Assembly: GCA_039929265.1 (NCBI GenBank)
Contig: JBDSRN010000184.1
Coordinates: 1-50,292, forward strand
DNA length: 50,292 nt
Source: ZC4RG30 sp039929265
GTDB taxonomy: Bacteria > Pseudomonadota > Gammaproteobacteria > Steroidobacterales > Steroidobacteraceae
Direction of reading: 5' to 3'
In this document: in pieces, positions 17,180 to 26,096 of the stretch
Numbering within the stretch: the first letter of the stretch is position 1
How the letters are laid out: the number at the start of each line of letters is the position of its first letter
Notes under the pieces: model-generated
What the model saw: the letters and a program-made list of their open reading frames with translations, nothing else
What the model was told of the DNA's origin: nothing
Database searches by the model: none
Made by a program: the position numbers and the translations under genes

Positions 17180-18040
17180 ATGCATGCATTCGTCAATACC
17201 GCGATTCGCGCTGCGCGTCGTGCGGGTGAAGTCATCGTTCGCGGTCTCGCGCGCTTCGAAGGGCTCACCGCCACCAGCAAAGGCGTCAACGACTACGTCA
17301 CGGAGGTCGACAAACAGGCCGAGGCCGAGGTCATCGACATCCTGTATCGCGCCTACCCGCAGCATTCTTTCCTTGGTGAGGAAGGTGGCTACAGGGGCAG
17401 CAGTGACACCGTGTGGATCATCGATCCGCTCGACGGCACGACGAATTTCATTCATGGCTTCCCGCATTTCGCCGTTTCCATTGCCTGCATGCATCGCGAG
17501 CGCCTCGAGCACGCGGTGATCTACGATCCCATGCGCCAGGAGATCTTCCACGCATCCGCCGGTGCCGGCGCTTATCTCGAGAACAAGCGCATTCGCGTGA
17601 CCAAGGCGCGCGGACTGCAGGACTCGCTCATCGCGACCGGTTTTCCGTACAGCGACAACCTCGTGCACATCGACGCGTACCTCGCGATGCTCAAGACAGT
17701 GATGAGCACCACCGCCGGCCTGCGTCGTCCCGGCGCCGCATCCCTTGATCTGGCCTATGTCGCCTGTGGCCGCGTGGATGCGTTCTTCGAGATCGGCCTG
17801 AAGCCGTGGGACACCGCCGCCGGCACGCTGCTCGTCACCGAGGCTGGCGGCATGGTCGGCACACTCGATGGCAGCCAATACCGTCAGGGCGGCAACATCT
17901 GCGCAGGCACACCGCGCGTGTATGGCGCGCTGCTCGATGCGATCAACCCGCATCTCCCCGAAGCGCTGCGCAATGAGCCGCAGCGACCGATCGTCCCCCA
18001 ATCGCCCTATTCCCAGGCAGCAGTGCCGAAGTCCGAGTGA
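17180..18040 (+). CDS. suhB: Inositol-1-monophosphatase family protein SuhB
   Basis: Mg-dependent phosphatase; the E. coli protein also joins the Nus antitermination complex on rRNA operons. 286 aa. Metal-binding motifs are complete: GEEGG (66-70), DPLDGTTNF (82-90) and the C-terminal KPWDTAAG aspartate. Divergent from trmJ with 58 bp between starts, the same pairing as in E. coli. The C-terminal 15 residues are proline/glutamine-rich and not conserved. Its stop overlaps a GTG of the helicase gene. Confidence 0.94.
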   Translation: MHAFVNTAIRAARRAGEVIVRGLARFEGLTATSKGVNDYVTEVDKQAEAEVIDILYRAYPQHSFLGEEGGYRGSSDTVWIIDPLDGTTNFIHGFPHFAVSIACMHRERLEHAVIYDPMRQEIFHASAGAGAYLENKRIRVTKARGLQDSLIATGFPYSDNLVHIDAYLAMLKTVMSTTAGLRRPGAASLDLAYVACGRVDAFFEIGLKPWDTAAGTLLVTEAGGMVGTLDGSQYRQGGNICAGTPRVYGALLDAINPHLPEALRNEPQRPIVPQSPYSQAAVPKSE

Positions 18041-18042
18041 CC

Positions 18043-19749
18043 ATGCAAGCAGAAGCCGACGCCGTTCCGTTCACCGAACTCGGCCTCTCGGAAACCGTGA
18101 TCCGCGCTGTAAAGGCGATCGGATATGAGTCCGCATCGCCCATCCAGGCCGCGACCATTCCCGCGCTGCTCGAAGGCGCCGACATCCTGGGTCAGGCACA
18201 GACCGGCACCGGCAAGACCGCCGCATTCGCGTTGCCCATCCTCTCGCGACTGGATCTCAAGCTGAAAGCGCCGCAGGCGCTCGTGCTCGTACCGACCCGA
18301 GAGCTGGCGATACAGGTGGCTGAAGCATTCCAGAAGTACTCCGCCGGCACGAACGGTTTCCACGTGCTGCCGATCTACGGTGGACAGAGCTATATTCCTC
18401 AGCTCAACGCGCTGAAGCGTGGCACGCATGTGATCGTGGGCACACCGGGGCGCATCATCGATCATCTCGAGCGCGGCACCCTGAAGCTCGATGGCATCCG
18501 CACCGTCGTCCTCGACGAAGCCGACGAGATGCTCGCCATGGGTTTCGCCGATGCGATGGATGCGATCCTCTCGCAGACTCCACCCGAGAAGCAGGTTGCG
18601 CTGTTCTCTGCGACGATTGCACCGAACATCCGCCGCATCGCGCAGCGGCATCTGCGCAACCCGCGCGAGATCGTGATCAAGGGCAAGACCGGCACCGCTG
18701 CCAACATCAAACAGTCGTACTGGATGGTGAGCGGGATGCACAAGCTGGACGCGCTAACGCGCATCATCGAGGTGTCCACGTTCGATGCGATGCTTGTATT
18801 CGTGCGCACGAAACAGTCCACGGTCGAGCTCGCCGAACGCCTGCAGGCGCGCGGTTTTGCTGCTGTCGCGCTCAACGGCGACATCCAGCAGACGGTGCGC
18901 GAACGCACGGTCACGCAGCTGAAGGCCGGCAAGATCGACATTCTCATCGCCACCGACGTCGCCGCGCGCGGCCTGGATGTCGAGCGCATCACGCACGTCG
19001 TGAACTTCGACGTGCCTTACGACACCGAATCGTACGTGCATCGCATCGGCCGCACGGGACGTGCCGGGCGCAGCGGTGAGGCGATCCTGTTCATCGCACC
19101 ACGCGAGCGTAATATGTTGCGGCTCATCGAGCGCGCGACACGCCAGACCATCGAGCCGCTGACTTTGCCCAGCGTCGATGACGTCAACAGCCGTCGGCTC
19201 GCGAAGTTCAAGGCACGCATCGGCGAGGCAGTGACCAGCAATCCCGGGGATTTCTATCGCAAGGCCGTGCAGGAAGTCGCACTCGAGACGGGCGCCGACC
19301 TCCTCACTGTCGCCGCCGCGATTGCCTCACTGGTGGAAGGTAACGCACCGGTGCAGGCGACACCGCACGTCGAGACGCGAGCCGAGACCACGCGCCGCGC
19401 GGATTCCCCGGAGCGCGATCTCGAAGTGACCGATCCTGCCGCGTTCACTTTCAAGGATGATGGCAAGCAGCTGACGTGGCGCCTGGCCGTCGGCAAACGC
19501 CACGGTGTGATCCCCGGCAACATCGTCGGTGCGATCGCCAACGAGGCGAAGCTGCACGGCTCGCAGATCAACGGCGTGGACATCCGAGTGGATCACACGC
19601 TGGTGCGCCTGCCAGCCAATGTACCGGCCCCGGTGATCGAACGATTGTCGCAAGTGATCGTGCGCGGACAGGCCCTCAGTCTGCAGATGGCGGAGGTGCA
19701 GATGTCGCGCGGCAAGCCCAAGGGCGCACACCGGAAAGGTGGCCGCTAA
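18043..19749 (+). CDS. deaD: DEAD-box ATP-dependent RNA helicase, DeaD/CsdA type
   Basis: RNA helicase likely assisting ribosome assembly and RNA decay. 568 aa from the ATG at 18043 (a GTG at 18037 overlaps the suhB stop and would add two residues). Q motif region FTELGLSETVIRAV, Walker A AQTGTGKT (52-59), PTRELA, TPGRI, the DEAD box (157-160), SAT in LFSATIAP, then helicase C with ARGLDVERI and HRIGRTGRAGR. The C-terminal domain (about 450-545) is the DbpA-type RNA-binding fold (RVDHTLVRLP), with a short basic tail ending KGAHRKGGR. Somewhat shorter than E. coli DeaD, whose tail is longer. Confidence 0.92.
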   Translation: MQAEADAVPFTELGLSETVIRAVKAIGYESASPIQAATIPALLEGADILGQAQTGTGKTAAFALPILSRLDLKLKAPQALVLVPTRELAIQVAEAFQKYSAGTNGFHVLPIYGGQSYIPQLNALKRGTHVIVGTPGRIIDHLERGTLKLDGIRTVVLDEADEMLAMGFADAMDAILSQTPPEKQVALFSATIAPNIRRIAQRHLRNPREIVIKGKTGTAANIKQSYWMVSGMHKLDALTRIIEVSTFDAMLVFVRTKQSTVELAERLQARGFAAVALNGDIQQTVRERTVTQLKAGKIDILIATDVAARGLDVERITHVVNFDVPYDTESYVHRIGRTGRAGRSGEAILFIAPRERNMLRLIERATRQTIEPLTLPSVDDVNSRRLAKFKARIGEAVTSNPGDFYRKAVQEVALETGADLLTVAAAIASLVEGNAPVQATPHVETRAETTRRADSPERDLEVTDPAAFTFKDDGKQLTWRLAVGKRHGVIPGNIVGAIANEAKLHGSQINGVDIRVDHTLVRLPANVPAPVIERLSQVIVRGQALSLQMAEVQMSRGKPKGAHRKGGR

Positions 19750-19757
19750 CCAGCAGT

Positions 19758-20465
19758 TCACCCCCCCAGGTAGGCGCTGCGCACTTTCGGGTCACCGCGC
19801 AGCGTGGCGGATGCGTCCTGAAGGATGATGCGGCCGGTCTCCATCACGAAACCATGGCTGGAGATTTCCAGCGCGAGATTCGCGTTCTGCTCCACCAGCA
19901 GGATCGTGATGCCACGCGTGCGGTTGATCTCCACGATCTGCGCAAAGATGGCTTTCACCAGCATCGGCGCGATGCCGAGCGATGGCTCGTCGAGCATCAG
20001 AAATTTCGGCTTCCCCATCAGCGCGCGACCGATGGCGAGCATCTGCTGCTCACCGCCCGACAGCGTGCCCGCAATCTGCTTCTCGCGCTCCTGCAGTCGC
20101 GGAAAAACGCTGAAGACGTAGTCGCGCTCCTGTCTGATTGCGGCCGCGTCGCGCTGCAGGTATGCGCCCATCATCAGGTTCTCGTGCACGCTCAGGTTCG
20201 CGAAAACCATGCGACCTTCGGGCACTTGACACAGCCCGCGCGCGACGATCTTGTGCGCAGGCAACTCATCGATGCGCTCGCCTTCGTAGATGATGCTGCC
20301 TTCCTGCGCGCGGATGAGGCCAGACACGGTACGCAGCGTTGTGCTCTTGCCGGCGCCGTTGCTGCCGATGAGCGTGACGATGCTGCCGTGCGCCACGCTG
20401 AGCGAAATGTCGTGCAGCGCCTTGATCGCGCCGTAGCTGACGCTGATGTTCTGAATCGTCAGCAT
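19758..20465 (-). CDS. livF: Branched-chain amino acid ABC transporter ATPase LivF
   Basis: One of two cytoplasmic ATPases of the LIV/HAAT transporter. 235 aa. Walker A GSNGAGKST, signature LSGGEQQML, Walker B FLMLDEPS, and the LivF-type VPEGRMVF segment in place of the usual Q-loop context. Last gene of livKHMGF; its ATG directly abuts the livG stop. Confidence 0.95.
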   Translation of the reverse strand: MLTIQNISVSYGAIKALHDISLSVAHGSIVTLIGSNGAGKSTTLRTVSGLIRAQEGSIIYEGERIDELPAHKIVARGLCQVPEGRMVFANLSVHENLMMGAYLQRDAAAIRQERDYVFSVFPRLQEREKQIAGTLSGGEQQMLAIGRALMGKPKFLMLDEPSLGIAPMLVKAIFAQIVEINRTRGITILLVEQNANLALEISSHGFVMETGRIILQDASATLRGDPKVRSAYLGG

Positions 20466-21245
20466 TCAGGCTGCCGCTTCGTCGCCAAGATAAGCTTCGA
20501 TGACCTTGGGATTGGCGCGCACGTCGGCGGGCGAGCCTTCGGCGATCTTCACGCCGTGATCGAGCACGACGATGCTGCCGCACATTCCCATCACCAGCTG
20601 CATGTCGTGCTCGACGAGCAGCACGGCGATCTGGAACTCGTTCTTCACGAACTGGATGAGCCGCTTCAGCTCGGCCTTCTCCGTGGGATTCATGCCTGCG
20701 GCAGGCTCATCAAGCAGCAGCAGTTTCGGGCGCGTCGCGAGCGCCCGCACGATCTCGAGGCGGCGCTGACTGCCGTACGGCAGGCTCCTGGCAGGCTCGT
20801 CAGAGACGCGCGCAAGGTCGAATATCTTCAGCAGTTCCGTGGTGCGCGTCGCAATCTGGCTCTCTTCGAGATGAAACGATGGCGGCCTCAGCAGCGATGC
20901 GATCGAGTGATTCCTGAGATGCAGATGGAACGCGACCCGTACGTTGTCGAACACGCTGAGCGACGAGAACAGCCTGATGTTCTGAAACGTGCGCGCAATG
21001 CCGAGCCTGGTAATCTGGAATGGCTTCAGTCCCACCAGCGACTGGCCGCCGAAACGGATGTCGCCGGAAGTCGGGCGGTAGACGCCGGTGATGAGATTGA
21101 AGACACTGGTCTTGCCGGCGCCGTTGGGCCCGATGAGCGCAGTAAGGGAGCCGTCCGCGATTTCCGCGCTGAGATCGCCGACCGCGGTGAGTCCGCCGAA
21201 CGTCAGCGTGCAGTGGTCCAGCTCGAGCAGCGGCGCGCCCATCAT
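20466..21245 (-). CDS. livG: Branched-chain amino acid ABC transporter ATPase LivG
   Basis: Second ATPase of the transporter, 259 aa from ATG 21245, which overlaps the livM stop (ATGA); a second ATG three bases on is an alternative. Walker A GPNGAGKTS, the LivG-specific GIARTFQNIRLF, signature-equivalent LPYGSQRRLEI, Walker B LLLLDEPAAGMNP and the H-loop EHDM. The usual LSGG is replaced by LPYG, a normal variant in this family. The frame stays open far upstream inside livM, which is not coding there. Confidence 0.95.
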   Translation of the reverse strand: MMGAPLLELDHCTLTFGGLTAVGDLSAEIADGSLTALIGPNGAGKTSVFNLITGVYRPTSGDIRFGGQSLVGLKPFQITRLGIARTFQNIRLFSSLSVFDNVRVAFHLHLRNHSIASLLRPPSFHLEESQIATRTTELLKIFDLARVSDEPARSLPYGSQRRLEIVRALATRPKLLLLDEPAAGMNPTEKAELKRLIQFVKNEFQIAVLLVEHDMQLVMGMCGSIVVLDHGVKIAEGSPADVRANPKVIEAYLGDEAAA

Positions 21246-22180
21246 GCGCTCCGGCGCCGCGGCAGCGACCATGTGAACAGGCCCTGCGGACGCAGAATCA
21301 TCAGCACGATGATGAGCAGCGAATACAGGATCATGCGGAAGTCGCCGAACTGGCGCAGCCATTCGCCCAGTACGGTGAGCAGTATCGCCGCAATGATCAC
21401 GCCGCCGGTGTTGCCCATGCCGCCGAGGATCACCATCACGACGATCTCGATGGAACGATCGAAGCCGAAGCCAGAGGGCACGATGAAATTTCGGAAGTGT
21501 GCGTACATGCCTCCGGCCAGACCGGCGAAAAAGGCGCCGACCAGGAACGCGGTGATCTTGTAGCGCGTAGTGTTGATACCCATGGCTTCGGCAGCAATCT
21601 CGTCGTCGGCGACGGCGATGAAGCCCCGGCCATAAGTCGAATTCACCATCGTCCACACAACGTACACGGCGATCGCGGCGAGCCCGAAGGTCCAGAAGAA
21701 ATTGGTGTAACTGGGGATGCCGATAAGCCCACGCGCGCCGCCCACCGCATCGATGTTCTGCAGCACGACACGAATAATTTCGCCGAAACCGAGCGTGACG
21801 ATGGCGAGATAGTCGCCTTTCAGGCGCAACGAAGGCACGCCGACGATGAGGCCTGCGAGCGCCGCCGCGATACCGCCGGCCGTGAGCGCCAGCGCGAACA
21901 GCAGCCACTCCTGGCCCGCGAGGGCCGGCAGCAGCACGACACCGTATGTCGCCGTGAGCATCGCCGCCGAATACGCGCCGATCGCCATGAAGCCGGCGTG
22001 GCCGAGCGAGAACTGCCCGGTGTATCCGTTGATCAGGTTGAGACTCACCGCGAGCGTGATGTTGATGCCGCAGCTTACCGCGATGTCGAGGAAGTACGGG
22101 TTGTAGCTGGCGGAGAAGAAGCCGATGACGCCGATCACGGCCAGCGCGCCCAGCAATGCGAGTTGCGAGCGCGAGAGCAT
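21242..22180 (-). CDS. livM: Branched-chain amino acid ABC transporter permease LivM
   Basis: Inner-membrane permease of the transporter, 312 aa, with about eight to ten hydrophobic helices. The family motif region is present: LNLINGYTGQFSLGHAGFMA near residue 50 and GDYLAIVTLGFGEIIR near 125. Start overlaps the livH stop (TGATG) and the stop overlaps livG, indicating tight coupling of the permease and ATPase genes. Confidence 0.94.
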   Translation of the reverse strand: MLSRSQLALLGALAVIGVIGFFSASYNPYFLDIAVSCGINITLAVSLNLINGYTGQFSLGHAGFMAIGAYSAAMLTATYGVVLLPALAGQEWLLFALALTAGGIAAALAGLIVGVPSLRLKGDYLAIVTLGFGEIIRVVLQNIDAVGGARGLIGIPSYTNFFWTFGLAAIAVYVVWTMVNSTYGRGFIAVADDEIAAEAMGINTTRYKITAFLVGAFFAGLAGGMYAHFRNFIVPSGFGFDRSIEIVVMVILGGMGNTGGVIIAAILLTVLGEWLRQFGDFRMILYSLLIIVLMILRPQGLFTWSLPRRRSA

Positions 22181-23073
22181 CAGACCTTCTCCGCGTTGCG
22201 CTTGCCGAGCAGCCCGGTGGGGCGGAACAGCAGGATGAGGATCAGCACGCCGAATGCCACGGCATCGCGATAGGTGGAGCCACCGAGCGCGACGACGGCG
22301 GTCTCGACGAGCCCGAGCACCACGCCGCCGAAAGCCGCGCCGGCAATATTGCCGATCCCACCGAGCACCGCGGCGACGAACGCCTTCACGCCTGGGATCG
22401 TGCCCATCAGCGGATCGATCGACGGGTAGTTCGATGCGTACAGGATGCCCCCGGCCGCGGCGAGCGCAGACCCCAGCGCGAACGTGAACGAGATTACGCG
22501 GTCGTTGTTCACCCCCACCAGCGAAGCCGCGGTGGGGTTGAACGACAGCGCGCGCATTGCCGTGCCGATGCGCGTGCGCAGCACGATGTACTGCAGCACA
22601 AACAGCAACAGGATCGTCACCACGAACACGGTGATCTGGGCGCTGGATACCACGAGCCCGCTCTCGAACTGGTAGTAGCGCAGCGGAAACAACGCGGGGA
22701 ACGACTTCGGGTTCGCGCCGAAGATGCGCTGGCCCACGTTCTGCAGGAACAACGACACGCCGATCGCGGTGATGAGGACAGTCAGCGTGGAACGTCCGCG
22801 CAGAGGACGGTACGCGAGCTTCTCGATGATCACACCGAGCAGGGCACAGATCGCCATCGCGCCCAGCAGCACGACAATGCCGGCAAGGATCGATGCGGAG
22901 GGAAAGTAGCGCGCGAGGTAGTAACCCGAGAACGCGCCGATCATGAAGATGTCGCTATGCGCGAAGTTGATGAATCGCAGCACTCCGTACACCATCGTGT
23001 ACCCGAGTGCGATCAACGCGTAGATGGCTCCCAGCGCCAGTCCGTTGATGAGTTGCTGCAGCAGCTCCGTCAC
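22180..23073 (-). CDS. livH: Branched-chain amino acid ABC transporter permease LivH
   Basis: Partner permease of LivM. 297 aa from a GTG at 23073, chosen because family members start just before LLQQLINGLALGAIYALIAL and because this leaves 13 bp after the livK stop. An ATG at 23124 is in frame but would overlap livK by 38 bases. Conserved features: LGYTMVYGVLRFINFAHSD near the N-terminus and the permease loop PGVKAFVAAVLGGIGNIAGA toward the C-terminus. About eight membrane spans. Confidence 0.92.
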   Translation of the reverse strand: MTELLQQLINGLALGAIYALIALGYTMVYGVLRFINFAHSDIFMIGAFSGYYLARYFPSASILAGIVVLLGAMAICALLGVIIEKLAYRPLRGRSTLTVLITAIGVSLFLQNVGQRIFGANPKSFPALFPLRYYQFESGLVVSSAQITVFVVTILLLFVLQYIVLRTRIGTAMRALSFNPTAASLVGVNNDRVISFTFALGSALAAAGGILYASNYPSIDPLMGTIPGVKAFVAAVLGGIGNIAGAAFGGVVLGLVETAVVALGGSTYRDAVAFGVLILILLFRPTGLLGKRNAEKV

Positions 23074-23086
23074 GGCATGCGCTGCG

Positions 23087-24238
23087 TCAAGGAGCGATGG
23101 TTTCGACGTACTCGAACTTGCCATCCTTCACGGTGATGATCACGGCGGGCTTGGTTGCATCACGCCTGGCATCGAGCGTGGTGGCACCGGTGGCCCCGGG
23201 GAAATCCTTCGTCGCGGCGAGGGCTTCGCGCAACTTCGGGCCCTCGGTGGATCCGGCACGCTTGATCGCGTCGGCGAGGACCATCGCGGAGTCGTAGCCG
23301 AGGGCCGCCATCGCGTCTGGCTTCTCGCCGTACTTCGCCTGGTAGGCGGCGACGAACTTCGTCGCACCCGGCTCGGTGCTCTCGGCGGAGAAATGCGTGG
23401 AGTAGTACGTGCCTTCGAGCGCCTTGCCCGCAATCTGCAGCAGCTCGGGCGCTTCCCAACCGTCGCCGCCGAACAGTGGCACGTTGATGCCGAGCTGACG
23501 AGCCTGCGCCACGATCAGGCCTGCGTCAGTGTAGTAGCCGGGCACGAAGATCGCGTCGGGTTTCGTGTTCTTTATGACGGTGAGCTGCGCCTTGAAATCC
23601 TTGTCGCCGCCCGTGTACTTCTGCTCGGACACGATCTGTCCCGTTGCGGAAAAGGTATCACGAAAAAATTGCGCAAGGCCGATGCTGTATGGCGCGGCCA
23701 CGTCGGAGAAAATCGCGACCTTTTGTGCCTTCAACGTGCGCTTCGCGAACTCGGCGAGCAGCTTGCCCTGGAACGGATCGATGAAGCAGACGCGGAATAT
23801 GTAGTCCCCGGTTTCGGTGACCTTCGGATTCGTGGACGACGGCGAGATCATCGGAATCTTGTTCGACTGGGCGATCGGTGCGGCCTCGAGCGAACGACCG
23901 GATGCGACCTCGCCGAGAATCGCGACGACTTTGTCGCGCGTGATCAGCTTCTTCGCAATCGTCGCGGACTCGCCCGGCGTGCTGCGATTATCTTCGAAGA
24001 TGAAATCGATCTTCTTGCCAAGAATGCCACCGGTCGCATTGAGCTCTTCGATCGCGAGCACAGTGCCCTTGTGCGACGACTGGCCGAAGGCGGCTTCCTT
24101 GCCCGTGAGCGAAGCGAACTCGCCGATCTTGATGGTGTCGCCACTTGCAGCCGTGTCGCCGGACTTCTGCCCACATGCAGTCAGCAACGCAGCGCCGATG
24201 CACAGTGCAGCCAGGACTTTGAATCGAATGTGGCTCAT
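23087..24238 (-). CDS. livK: Branched-chain amino acid ABC transporter substrate-binding lipoprotein
   Basis: Periplasmic-type receptor of the leucine/isoleucine/valine-binding family (type I periplasmic fold). 383 aa from ATG 24238. The signal carries a lipobox, ALLTAC, predicting lipidation at Cys22, unlike the soluble E. coli LivJ/LivK. The mature protein begins with IKIGEFASLTGKEAAFGQS and shows the alternating alpha/beta pattern of the family (VVAILGEVASG, SPSSTNPKVTE, IFVPGYYTDAG, LGYDSAMVL). First gene of the transporter cluster. Substrate could also be other aliphatic amino acids or amides. Confidence 0.92.
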   Translation of the reverse strand: MSHIRFKVLAALCIGAALLTACGQKSGDTAASGDTIKIGEFASLTGKEAAFGQSSHKGTVLAIEELNATGGILGKKIDFIFEDNRSTPGESATIAKKLITRDKVVAILGEVASGRSLEAAPIAQSNKIPMISPSSTNPKVTETGDYIFRVCFIDPFQGKLLAEFAKRTLKAQKVAIFSDVAAPYSIGLAQFFRDTFSATGQIVSEQKYTGGDKDFKAQLTVIKNTKPDAIFVPGYYTDAGLIVAQARQLGINVPLFGGDGWEAPELLQIAGKALEGTYYSTHFSAESTEPGATKFVAAYQAKYGEKPDAMAALGYDSAMVLADAIKRAGSTEGPKLREALAATKDFPGATGATTLDARRDATKPAVIITVKDGKFEYVETIAP

Positions 24239-24287
24239 GGGGAAGTCCGTGATCTTGTTGATGATTGCGCGCGAGTACGTGCGCTTG

Positions 24288-24316
24288 AATGTAGCACGCA
24301 TGAACGCAGACGTAAC
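24288..24316 (-). promoter_or_regulatory. Possible livK promoter
   Basis: Minus-strand GTTACG (24316-24311), 17 bp, TACATT (24293-24288), about 50 bases before the livK ATG, in the 144-bp gap after terC. Both hexamers are only partial matches, so this is a weak prediction. The same gap contains a GC-rich inverted repeat (CCCTGCGGCAGGG) without a T-run. Confidence 0.25.
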
Positions 24317-24382
24317 CGGGCCGCCTTTTGCGCAGGAATGAGGTGGCCCGGGCCCTGCCGCAGGGTCGACCACGGCGCCGGT

Positions 24383-25120
24383 CTAGTGCTTCGCGCCCCT
24401 GTGCGAGTCCAGGAGCTTGCGGAGCCGCAGATTCACCATCTCGACGCCAACCGAGAACGCCATGGCGAAGTACAGATAACCCTTCGGAATATGGAAATGC
24501 AGTCCCTCGCCCATCAGCGCGAAACCAACCAGGATGAGGAACGCGAGCGCCAGCATCTTGATGGTCGGATGCCGGTCGACGAACTCGGAGATCGCGCCGG
24601 ACACCAGCATCATCACGAGCACAGCAACAATGATGGAGGCAACCATCACCGGCACCTGATCGGGCGTCGCGAGCCCGACTGCGGTGAATACCGAGTCGAG
24701 CGAGAACACGATGTCGATGACAGCGATCTGCACGACGATCACGACGAAGCTGGAGAACACGCGCGCGCTCGTGGGCGTTTCCGCACCTTCGAGCGTGTGG
24801 TGGATCTCAAGCACGCTCTTCGCGAGCAGGAACAGGCCTCCGAGGAACAGAATCAGGTCACGGCCCGACACGTCCTGGCCGAAGATCTCGAACCAGGGCT
24901 TCGTGAGCCGCATCAACCAGACGATCGAGAACAGCAGTGCAATGCGCGACAGCATCGCCAATGCCAGACCGATGATGCGCGCCTTCTCACGTCGCTCCGG
25001 CGGCAGGCGCCCAACGAGAATGGAGATGAAGATGATGTTGTAGATGCCGAGCACGATCTCGAGCGCCGACAGTGTGGCAAACGCGATCCACGCAGTCGGA
25101 TCGGAAAGCAGATCTATCAT
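24383..25120 (-). CDS. TerC family integral membrane protein
   Basis: 245 aa, about seven membrane spans. TerC-family signatures are present: EIVLGIYNIIFISIL in the first hairpin and DIVFSLDSVFTAVG in the second, each with the acidic residue typical of the family. Members are linked to manganese export, tellurite resistance or metal loading during secretion, but the substrate cannot be read here. It lies 21 bases after secF in the same orientation, so it may share the secDF message, and upstream of livK. Confidence 0.88.
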   Translation of the reverse strand: MIDLLSDPTAWIAFATLSALEIVLGIYNIIFISILVGRLPPERREKARIIGLALAMLSRIALLFSIVWLMRLTKPWFEIFGQDVSGRDLILFLGGLFLLAKSVLEIHHTLEGAETPTSARVFSSFVVIVVQIAVIDIVFSLDSVFTAVGLATPDQVPVMVASIIVAVLVMMLVSGAISEFVDRHPTIKMLALAFLILVGFALMGEGLHFHIPKGYLYFAMAFSVGVEMVNLRLRKLLDSHRGAKH

Positions 25121-25141
25121 GCGAACCGCCCAATGGCCGGA

Positions 25142-26077
25142 TCAGGGCAGATTGTCAGTCGCCTTGCGCGTAAGGGTGGGAAACACATGCTCTGCCTTTA
25201 GCCCACAGTCCAGCGCGATTGCGCTGGAAATGTAGATGGACGAATAGGTACCCGCGATGATGCCGATAAGCAGCGCTTCTGAAAAGCCGCGCAGCACCGG
25301 ACCGCCCAGGAACAGCAACGCCACCACAACGATCAAGGTCACAACCTTCGTCATGATTGTGCGCGACAGCGTCTGGTTGATGGACTGGTCAAGCACCAGT
25401 GCGGGCGCGAGGCGGCGATTGGCCTCGAAGCGCTCGCGAATGCGATCGAACACGACGACGGTGTCGTTCAACGAGTAGCCAATGACCGCCAGGATGGCCG
25501 CCACCACCGCCAGGTCGAACGGCGTTTGCGTCACGGAGAACACGCCAATCACGAGAATAGGGTCGTGCAGGACGGCGAAGATGGCACCGAGCGACAGGCG
25601 CCAGGTGTGGAAACGCAGCCAGATATAGATGCTGATCAGCAGCAACGTGAGGCTGAGCGCCCAGATGGCGCTGGTACGCAGCTCATCCCCCACCTGCGGA
25701 CCCACCACGTCGAGCTGCATGATCTGCGCGCCCGGATCGATGGACTTCAATATGTCGTCGACCTTCGCCTGGATCTCGGGGCCACTCTGCTTCGCATCGG
25801 GCGGCAGGCGGATCGCGATGTCGCGCGAGGAGCCAAAGTTCTGCACCTGCGCCTCGTGGAAGTTCGCCGCCTCAAGTCGCGAGCGGACCTCGTCGACCGG
25901 CGCAGTACCGGGGAACGTGGCCTCGACGCTGACACCACCGGTGAAATCGATCGCTTCGTTGAGGCCGCGCGTGAAGAACGACACGAACGAAATGAGCATC
26001 AGCACGATTGACAACCCGTACCACAACTTGCGCGTGGCCATGAAAGGGAAGTTGGTCGGCTTGTGGAAGAACTCCAT
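25142..26077 (-). CDS. secF: Protein translocase subunit SecF
   Basis: Membrane subunit that with SecD uses the proton motive force to pull proteins through the Sec channel. 311 aa. N-terminal span near 16-36, then the SecF signature EAIDFTGGVSVEA, a periplasmic loop, and five C-terminal spans including YSLNDTVVVFDRIRE. Nineteen bases after secD. Confidence 0.96.
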   Translation of the reverse strand: MEFFHKPTNFPFMATRKLWYGLSIVLMLISFVSFFTRGLNEAIDFTGGVSVEATFPGTAPVDEVRSRLEAANFHEAQVQNFGSSRDIAIRLPPDAKQSGPEIQAKVDDILKSIDPGAQIMQLDVVGPQVGDELRTSAIWALSLTLLLISIYIWLRFHTWRLSLGAIFAVLHDPILVIGVFSVTQTPFDLAVVAAILAVIGYSLNDTVVVFDRIRERFEANRRLAPALVLDQSINQTLSRTIMTKVVTLIVVVALLFLGGPVLRGFSEALLIGIIAGTYSSIYISSAIALDCGLKAEHVFPTLTRKATDNLP

Positions 26078-26096
26078 GATTTTTCCCAGTTCCAGA

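Noticed and set aside
19476..21563. 695-codon plus-strand frame across deaD's end, livF and livG
   Set aside because: Shadow of three real genes; composition is charged and repetitive with no recognisable domain.
24340..24382. GC-rich inverted repeats after terC as a terminator
   Set aside because: CCCTGCGGCAGGG and GGCCCGGGCC are palindromic, but no T-run follows on the transcribed strand.
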